Shown here one piece after another: positions 1 through 4,457 of a stretch of 6,122 nucleotides of DNA; the first letter of the stretch is position 1; each line of letters opens with the position of its first letter. The notes beneath the pieces were generated by a model that saw only the letters and a program-made list of their open reading frames with translations, was not told where the DNA came from and did no database searches. Location of the stretch: assembly GCA_002317155.1 (NCBI GenBank), contig DCIR01000089.1, positions 1,118 through 7,239 on the forward strand, read 5' to 3'. A program made the translations under genes and the position numbers. The stretch is from Lachnospiraceae bacterium UBA1721 (GTDB lineage: Bacteria > Bacillota > Clostridia > Lachnospirales > Lachnospiraceae).

Positions 1-1536
1 AAAAAATATCTTCCGATAGCATCTGTGTTCATCCTCTTTTTCATAGCTATGCTTCTCCAGTTTTGGAACACATGGATGTACTATGACGATTACGGATATT
101 ATAGCCTCAACTACGGAAGTGATATAGCTCACTATGGTGACAGTTATTCCCTGGGCGAACTTTTCCCATATTTAGGACAACATTACAATGGTGCCAACGG
201 ACGCCTTCTCTATTTCTTCATATGGCTTGTAATATATAAGATTGGCGGGCTTGCTGCTGTCAGGATAGCTGCTCCCATCTTACTGACAATACTGCTTTTT
301 CTGATATACAAAATAGCATCACGAAAAGAGACTCAGCTGCGCAGCAAAGTAATCTATGCAGCTTCTGTATGCTTAAGTTTCGGACTTTTATCACAGGCAC
401 TTCATCAGCACGGAACATATTGGCACGCAGCATTTTATTTATACTATCCCCCCATTATTGCGCTAGCATCATTCTGCCTTCTCTGGGAAAAGAACGAAGA
501 AAAGAAATCCGTTTATCGTATTATCGCGATGGGACTGCTTTCTTTTGCTACAGGCTGGTCGGTAGAAAACTTATCAACAGGCTTCCTGGTATGTCTTGTT
601 ATTCTTTTTGTTTACAAATGCATCAGGACCCGCAAATTCGCTTTTTCCGAACTGATATATATCGTATGCTGTTCCATCGGCACAATATTGCTCATCAAAT
701 CACCGGGTATATGGAGCAGAGCACAGAACCGCGAGGTCTCATCCAATCCTATAAGCTACATCATTAATAATACTTCTCGTACCCTTATGGGATTCTGGTC
801 ACACACTAACAGAATTTACCTTACAGCCATTCTCCTAGCCGCAATTATTATTTCTGTTAAGCTATACAGCCGGAAGCATAAAAGTATCGATGTCATAACT
901 GCTACCATTGCGTCAGTCACTCTGTTTATAGAGCTTACCAACCCTCTCACTGCGCAGGATTTGGCTTCGCATGGACGACAGGGTTTGATCCTTTCCTTTA
1001 TCATGCTTGCCGGAGTTATAGTACCTGTAGTACGGTATTCAATCCTTGTCAAAAGGATTTCAGCCAACATCATATTTATCACTGTTTTGCTTTCACTATT
1101 TGCAATGGCAATGGTTCCTGAGCTTCAGCCACGTATCTTTATCCCTTTTATGATATGCTCATTTATTGTCATCGCAGATATGGTCAATATTCTTATCGAC
1201 ATAGCATTAAGCAAGCAGCTGATAATAAAAAGAATCTGCGCCATCGGTATAGTTCTTGGCATCACAGGAATATCGGTACTTAACTTTGGCAAAATATACG
1301 CCGGTTATCATCACAACTACGCTGTAAATGTCGAAAATGATAAAATACTAAAAAATGCATCTGCTGAAATTGCCTCCGGACAAAGCATCACAACCATCGA
1401 ACTTACCAGGTTTGATGAAGCCTACGAGCAATACGCTTCATGCATGTATTACCAGGAAGGCATGAGCTGGTTCAAATCATATATTGATTACTATTATGAG
1501 ATTCCCTATTACGTAAATTATGTATATACCGAATAG
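1..1536 (+). CDS. Polytopic membrane protein, DUF6056 / GT-C glycosyltransferase-like (5' partial)
   Basis: The reading frame is open from the first base to the TAG at 1534-1536, giving 511 residues without a start. A GTG at 25 has no Shine-Dalgarno sequence ahead of it and lies inside the first hydrophobic segment, so the true start is probably just left of the window. About 12 hydrophobic segments are visible, spread over the first 425 residues, followed by a soluble tail of roughly 80 residues. Just after the first segment comes an acidic DDYGYY motif (codons from about 85), then an NGR motif (about 190-205) and SVENLSTG near 560-585. An acidic pair in the first outer loop plus NGR and an E-N motif is the pattern I associate with the DUF6056 family and with GT-C membrane glycosyltransferases that use polyprenyl-linked sugars. 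Family membership is recognised from memory, and the enzymatic role is inference. It may help decorate surface polysaccharide or teichoic acid. Confidence is high for the gene and moderate for the family. Confidence 0.85.
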   Translation, partial: KKYLPIASVFILFFIAMLLQFWNTWMYYDDYGYYSLNYGSDIAHYGDSYSLGELFPYLGQHYNGANGRLLYFFIWLVIYKIGGLAAVRIAAPILLTILLFLIYKIASRKETQLRSKVIYAASVCLSFGLLSQALHQHGTYWHAAFYLYYPPIIALASFCLLWEKNEEKKSVYRIIAMGLLSFATGWSVENLSTGFLVCLVILFVYKCIRTRKFAFSELIYIVCCSIGTILLIKSPGIWSRAQNREVSSNPISYIINNTSRTLMGFWSHTNRIYLTAILLAAIIISVKLYSRKHKSIDVITATIASVTLFIELTNPLTAQDLASHGRQGLILSFIMLAGVIVPVVRYSILVKRISANIIFITVLLSLFAMAMVPELQPRIFIPFMICSFIVIADMVNILIDIALSKQLIIKRICAIGIVLGITGISVLNFGKIYAGYHHNYAVNVENDKILKNASAEIASGQSITTIELTRFDEAYEQYASCMYYQEGMSWFKSYIDYYYEIPYYVNYVYTE

Positions 1537-1565
1537 GACGAACTGCAAACATACAAGAAAATAAA

Positions 1566-1604
1566 AAGAAGGCTTATCGAGATTCACTCAGATTAAGCCT
1601 TCTT
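1566..1604. terminator. Bidirectional intrinsic terminator between converging genes
   Basis: AAGAAGGCTTA (1566-1576) pairs perfectly with TAAGCCTTCTT (1594-1604) around a 17-nt loop that can fold further through GAG/CTC. On the minus strand the stem is followed at once by a T-rich run (TTTTTATTTT), a good terminator for the ohrR operon that ends at 1619. On the plus strand it is followed by CTTTATTTACATTTTT, a weaker tract that can serve the membrane-protein gene ending at 1536. Confidence 0.85.
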
Positions 1605-1618
1605 CTTTATTTACATTT

Positions 1619-2056
1619 TTATAGATTATCCATCATTTCATGAAGTATCTGATATAACATCATTGCTTTTTCCGGCTCCAAAGATATGCATCCTCCAAGC
1701 TTCGCCGGTATATCTACAGCTTTCTCGCGAACTGCCATTCCTTCTTCGGTAATTACTGCGTACATATCACGCTTGTCTTTTTCAGAACGTCTTCTGACTA
1801 CGTATCCCTTGCTCTCCAGACCATTTAACACCGGAGTCAATGTACCGGAATCCAAAAAGAGCTTAGTTCCGAGATCTTTTACCATAATCTCTTTTTCAGC
1901 CCACAAAACCATCATGGTAATGTACTGAGTGTATGTCAGATTAATCTCATCAAGAAACGGTTTATATTTTTTTATAATTTCCTTCGAAACAGCATAAAGC
2001 GGAAAACACAGCTGATTCTCCAGCTTTAAGACATCGTATTTGTCATTATTACTCAT
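1619..2056 (-). CDS. ohrR: OhrR, MarR-family organic-peroxide-sensing repressor
   Basis: A 145-residue winged-helix repressor that closely resembles Bacillus subtilis OhrR. The N-terminal block LENQLCF carries the sensor cysteine C17. The three tyrosines that surround this cysteine in OhrR are present at the expected spacings: Y21, Y31 (YKPFLDE) and Y42 (LTYTQY). The helix-turn-helix and recognition helix span about 58-86 (LFLDSGTLTP), and the wing about 87-103 with basic RRR and SEKDKRD. In the family, oxidation of the cysteine by organic hydroperoxides or hypochlorite releases DNA. A second cysteine, C123, may act as a partner as in two-cysteine OhrR proteins. Three ATG codons stand in a row at 2062, 2059 and 2056; the third is chosen because a GGAAGAGG ribosome site lies 6 nt upstream. 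The gene overlaps the TSCPD gene by 8 nt, so it is the last gene of the gpx operon and probably represses its own transcription. OhrR normally pairs with ohr; here a glutathione peroxidase takes that place. Confidence 0.93.
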   Translation of the reverse strand: MSNNDKYDVLKLENQLCFPLYAVSKEIIKKYKPFLDEINLTYTQYITMMVLWAEKEIMVKDLGTKLFLDSGTLTPVLNGLESKGYVVRRRSEKDKRDMYAVITEEGMAVREKAVDIPAKLGGCISLEPEKAMMLYQILHEMMDNL

Positions 2057-2348
2057 CATCATCCTCTTCCAACGGAGATTTGTAATTAGGATCCTCAGAA
2101 GCAATTTTTGCAGCCCTCACTGCTTTAGCCAACTGATCTGAACAGGATGTTCCTCTGCGTCCACAGACAATTCCTGACAGTTTTTCTTCAATCTGATCCA
2201 CACTCCATCCATCTAATAATATAGGAATTGTCTTCAGATTTCCATCACATCCGCCCATAAAATGAATGTTTCTTACTGTATCCTCATTCAGATCGAGGCT
2301 GATAACTTTAGAGCAGGTATTCTCTGTCAAATAATCAAAATGAAACAC
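2049..2348 (-). CDS. Small TSCPD-domain protein (TIGR03905-type), uncharacterised
   Basis: A 99-residue protein made almost entirely of one TSCPD domain, a fold also found at the C terminus of some B12-dependent ribonucleotide reductases. Four cysteines stand at the family positions: C12 (ENTCS), C34 (GGCDGN), C62 and C69 (CGRRGTSCSDQLA). The signature proline of TSCPD is a serine here (TSCSD). The cysteines could bind a metal or be redox active; no function is established. The frame is open further upstream to 2375, but a GTG at 2348 is chosen because AGGAGG lies 9 nt before it and homologues, as I recall them, begin near the FxFxY segment. The GTG sits 1 nt after the gpx stop. The acidic tail (EEDDDE) overlaps ohrR by 8 nt. 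Its place between a peroxidase and a peroxide sensor suggests a role in redox stress, by context only. Confidence 0.85.
   Translation of the reverse strand: MFHFDYLTENTCSKVISLDLNEDTVRNIHFMGGCDGNLKTIPILLDGWSVDQIEEKLSGIVCGRRGTSCSDQLAKAVRAAKIASEDPNYKSPLEEDDDE
2063..2070 (-). promoter_or_regulatory. Ribosome binding site that sets the ohrR start
   Basis: GGAAGAGG on the minus strand lies inside the last codons of the TSCPD gene. Its distance is 6 nt to the third ATG of the ATGATGATG run, and 0 and 3 nt to the first two, which favours 2056 as the start. Because the site is inside the upstream coding sequence, translation of ohrR is probably coupled to that of the TSCPD gene. Confidence 0.65.
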
Positions 2349-2349
2349 C

Positions 2350-2889
2350 TTACAGAACCTCCTGAATCTTCTCACGAACCTTCTTTAAGTCTGCGGTAGG
2401 TTCAAAGCGTGCTACGATTTCTCCGTTTCTGTCTACAAGAATCTTGGTAAAGTTCCATTTGATGTTACCGTTGTTCTTATAATCCTTATCCATCTTCTTA
2501 ACTATAGGACTAAGAATCAATCCCATTGGTCCGTTGAAGCCCTCAAACTTAGTGTTTGAAGTAAGCCACTTATATAAAGGAATCGCATTCTCTCCATTTA
2601 CATCAATCTTAGAATACTGGGGAAATGTAATACCAAATCTTCCGGTACAGAAATCATGAACTTCCTCATCTGTTCCGGGAGTCTGCTCACCAAACTGGTT
2701 GCAAGGGAAATCAAGAATCTCGAATCCCTGTGTCTGGAACTCTTCATATATCTCCTGGAGTTCGGTATACTGAGGTGTAAATCCACATCCTGTTGCTGTA
2801 TTCACAATCAGCATTACCTTTCCCTTAAAATCAGAGAGATTAATATCAGTTCCGTCTTGTGCTTTTACTGTAAAATCATATGCGTTCAT
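2350..2889 (-). CDS. gpx: Glutathione peroxidase family protein (thioredoxin-dependent type)
   Basis: A 179-residue cytoplasmic thioredoxin-fold peroxidase, full length for bacterial GPx, that reduces H2O2 and organic hydroperoxides. The peroxidatic cysteine is C35 in NTATGCGFTPQYTELQ and is encoded by TGT, so it is not selenocysteine. The catalytic tetrad is complete: C35, Q69 (FPCNQFGEQTPG), W145 and N146 (WNFTK). C81 in the FCTGRFG segment sits where two-cysteine GPx enzymes carry the resolving cysteine, which points to thioredoxin rather than glutathione as the electron donor; C63 is the usual non-essential FPC cysteine. A loop at about 118-142, with GLILSP, is somewhat longer than in many relatives. 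The ATG at 2889 has GAAGGA 6 nt upstream. It is the first gene of the operon, directly after the sigma-A promoter at 2950-2978, with the TSCPD and ohrR genes following. BsaA of B. subtilis is a related enzyme. Confidence 0.95.
   Translation of the reverse strand: MNAYDFTVKAQDGTDINLSDFKGKVMLIVNTATGCGFTPQYTELQEIYEEFQTQGFEILDFPCNQFGEQTPGTDEEVHDFCTGRFGITFPQYSKIDVNGENAIPLYKWLTSNTKFEGFNGPMGLILSPIVKKMDKDYKNNGNIKWNFTKILVDRNGEIVARFEPTADLKKVREKIQEVL
2358..2363 (-). promoter_or_regulatory. Shine-Dalgarno AGGAGG that sets the GTG start of the TSCPD gene
   Basis: A perfect AGGAGG lies inside the last codons of gpx, 9 nt ahead of the GTG at 2348. It supports the rare start codon over ATG codons further upstream, which would place the start well within gpx. 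Confidence 0.75.
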
Positions 2890-2910
2890 ACCGTGTCCTT
2901 CTTTCTTTTG

Positions 2911-2964
2911 AATTCGAATTGGTTGTGTTCAATTAATTGTGTTAAATCGATTGTACTCAATCAA
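2911..2964. promoter_or_regulatory. Probable OhrR operator cluster: 14-bp-period repeats with AT-rich palindromes
   Basis: Three copies of a 14-bp unit start at 2923, 2937 and 2951 (TTGTGTTCAAT, TTGTGTTAAAT, TTGTACTCAAT, each followed by 3 nt). Between them lie the palindromes CAATTAATTG (2930-2939) and AATCGATT (2945-2952), whose centres are exactly 14 bp apart, and AATTCGAATT lies at 2911-2920. Read on the minus strand, the half-sites look like ACAATT and TACAAT, the type of half-site I recall for OhrR operators. The cluster covers the -10 box, the likely start point and the early leader, which suits a repressor. Assignment to OhrR is inference from the regulator encoded in the same operon. 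Confidence 0.6.
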
Positions 2965-2978
2965 TCATCTTTTGTCAA
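2950..2978 (-). promoter_or_regulatory. Sigma-A promoter of the gpx-TSCPD-ohrR operon
   Basis: On the minus strand, TTGACA (2973-2978) is separated by exactly 17 nt from TACAAT (2950-2955). That is a consensus -35 box and a one-mismatch -10 box. The start of transcription should fall near 2943, leaving a leader of about 54 nt before the gpx ATG. The -10 box is itself part of a repeat and palindrome cluster, so a bound repressor would block RNA polymerase. Confidence 0.85.
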
Positions 2979-3005
2979 GACTTTAGTTCCACGATTATTA
3001 TCTCC

Positions 3006-3035
3006 CTTGTAGGCCTGAACGCACAAAGATGTCAA
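3006..3035 (-). promoter_or_regulatory. Possible second, upstream promoter of the gpx operon
   Basis: On the minus strand a second TTGACA (3030-3035) is followed after 18 nt by TACAAG (3006-3011), or after 17 nt by CTACAA. The -10 match is weak. It would add a start point outside the repeat cluster. It could be chance, and no other signal supports it. Confidence 0.25.
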
Positions 3036-3060
3036 CGGGCAAATTTTGCGGAAAAAAGAT

Positions 3061-3097
3061 AAAATAAAAAACCACTTATCCGCGAAAGATAAGTGGT
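3061..3097 (-). terminator. Intrinsic terminator of the GH3-lipoprotein unit
   Basis: ACCACTTATC (3071-3080) pairs over 10 bp with GATAAGTGGT (3088-3097) around the loop CGCGAAA. On the minus strand the stem is followed by TTTTTTATTTTAT. It begins 6 nt after the lipoprotein stop codon and separates that unit from the gpx promoter. Apart from this hairpin and the gpx promoter region, the 214-bp gap at 2890-3103 holds no convincing gene. Confidence 0.9.
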
Positions 3098-3103
3098 CAG
3101 AAT

Positions 3104-4429
3104 TTAGAACTCGTTAAGTATGATGCTTCCGTCTTCACCGCTCACATTAATGCTGTATCTGTAATAATTACCTGAATAATCATAGTACTCTATTCCGTAA
3201 AAAGGAATGTTCTCGGGAAGATTCATAATAACATATACTATCTTACCCTCATAAACTATATCACTATAGTATATTCTTTCTCCGGATAATTCGAGACTGC
3301 CGTCATCATCAACTCCATCGCAAGTCAATGAGAGAATGCCAAAATCCTCTACGTCTGCATTGAAATACATAAATACATCAGCTGAATAATCTGATTTCTC
3401 ATCCAAATATACAGGAATCAGATTCGTATCAGCACCTTCAGGTATTTCATATACATCTACAAAATATTCAAATTCAAACAAATCAGACTCAGTTGAATCA
3501 TATCCTGATTCAGACTCTGTTCCACCATAATCAAGGAAAGGAGTGAGCGGAATCTCTACTGTCATCATCCCACACTCTGTATAGTAATTGTACATGTCAT
3601 CACCGGTATAATCGGTGAGTTCGTCAGCAGTCTCTCTCCATTCACCATCAGTATTTTCATACACTACGACATCGGACTCATCCGCGTTGGGACCGGTGTA
3701 CATGAATCTCTCATACTCGTAAGCATTTCCCTCAGCATTCAATCTTCCGACAGCTACGCTCGAACTAAGCCAGCCTGATGAAGCATTGTTAAGGAATCGA
3801 TTGCCTTCCATGCACATGCACATATTTCTTCCCCAGCCGGATAAGACACATATGACTTCATCCTCATTATACCAACTGTATACCGCATATATTTCATTAC
3901 CGGGGAAACCATCGTAATTGTATACCTCAGTTCTTCCGATGATTAACTCCTGATAATTATCCCCGTTAATATCCATAAAGGTATATCCGATTTTTTCTAA
4001 CGGACTATCAGAGCTGGCCGCTGCTTCCCATACACCGAATGAACCGTCTTCCACGTCACCACCAGCATTCCAAGGATCCACGCAAATCTTGTACATCTTA
4101 TCGAGGACTTCTTTGTATATATTTTCATAGTTGTATGCAATACTTCCGGGCCCGTCCAACTCGATGATTTCATCGTCACCATCACTTGATTCATTCCCAT
4201 CATTTGAGCTGTCACCGTCATTTGACCCGTTGTCTACACCGTTGTCCTCTTCTCCGTCCTTTTTGCCCTCATCATCTTTGCCGTCTTTGTCTTTTTTACC
4301 TTTGCCATCTTCGTCATCGTCGTCAGACTCTTCCTGCTTAGACTGATTGTCAGAGCCGAAGCTGCAACCGGTGATAGCTGTGCATGCAACGACTGCTGCC
4401 AGCATCATAGTTAATAATCTTTTTTTCAT
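3104..4429 (-). CDS. Secreted lipoprotein with long acidic linker and DxNGD loop, function unknown
   Basis: A 441-residue protein starting MKKR, with a hydrophobic stretch at 5-20 and a lipobox AITGC that makes C22 the lipidated residue; it should be anchored on the outer face of the cell membrane. Residues about 26-92 are low complexity, rich in Asp, Glu, Lys, Gly, Asn and Ser (a DDDDED run, KGKKDKDGKDD, then NDGDSSNDG), and probably form a flexible spacer through the wall. The ordered part runs from about 97 to 441. It holds a DINGDNYQELIIG segment (153-165), a D-x-N-x-D loop like those of calcium-binding or FG-GAP-type repeats common in Lachnospiraceae lipoproteins, and a Tyr-rich beta-like C-terminal region (about 320-441). 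I do not recognise a named family or any catalytic motif. The start is supported by GAGGGAG 7 nt upstream. It lies 28 nt after the GH3 gene with no clear promoter between, so the two are probably co-transcribed and the protein may serve in glycan binding or sensing; this is inference. Confidence 0.85.
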   Translation of the reverse strand: MKKRLLTMMLAAVVACTAITGCSFGSDNQSKQEESDDDDEDGKGKKDKDGKDDEGKKDGEEDNGVDNGSNDGDSSNDGNESSDGDDEIIELDGPGSIAYNYENIYKEVLDKMYKICVDPWNAGGDVEDGSFGVWEAAASSDSPLEKIGYTFMDINGDNYQELIIGRTEVYNYDGFPGNEIYAVYSWYNEDEVICVLSGWGRNMCMCMEGNRFLNNASSGWLSSSVAVGRLNAEGNAYEYERFMYTGPNADESDVVVYENTDGEWRETADELTDYTGDDMYNYYTECGMMTVEIPLTPFLDYGGTESESGYDSTESDLFEFEYFVDVYEIPEGADTNLIPVYLDEKSDYSADVFMYFNADVEDFGILSLTCDGVDDDGSLELSGERIYYSDIVYEGKIVYVIMNLPENIPFYGIEYYDYSGNYYRYSINVSGEDGSIILNEF

Positions 4430-4457
4430 AATATAACTCCCTCGTATTAATAACTTT

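Noticed and set aside
816..1082. Minus-strand open frame inside the membrane-protein gene
   Set aside because: It lies opposite to continuous transmembrane coding sequence and has no plausible start signal or domain.
2349..2375. Longer N-terminus for the TSCPD protein starting at 2375
   Set aside because: It would overlap gpx by 26 nt with a basic non-family extension; the GTG at 2348 has a perfect AGGAGG at 9 nt.
2785..2787. Possible selenocysteine at the GPx active site
   Set aside because: The codon is TGT (cysteine), not TGA, and the frame is continuous without recoding.
2923..2964. CRISPR-like short repeats
   Set aside because: The units are 14 bp and contiguous, with only about 3 nt between the similar parts, and lie on a promoter; there are no spacers or cas genes.
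2656..3012. Plus-strand open frame running across the gpx promoter
   Set aside because: It is antisense to gpx, has no ribosome site and no recognisable domain, and would cross the promoter and operator cluster.
4131..4346. Plus-strand open frame rich in Ser and Pro
   Set aside because: It is the antisense reading of the Asp/Glu/Lys-rich linker of the lipoprotein; the low-complexity GA-rich codons produce it and it has no ribosome site.
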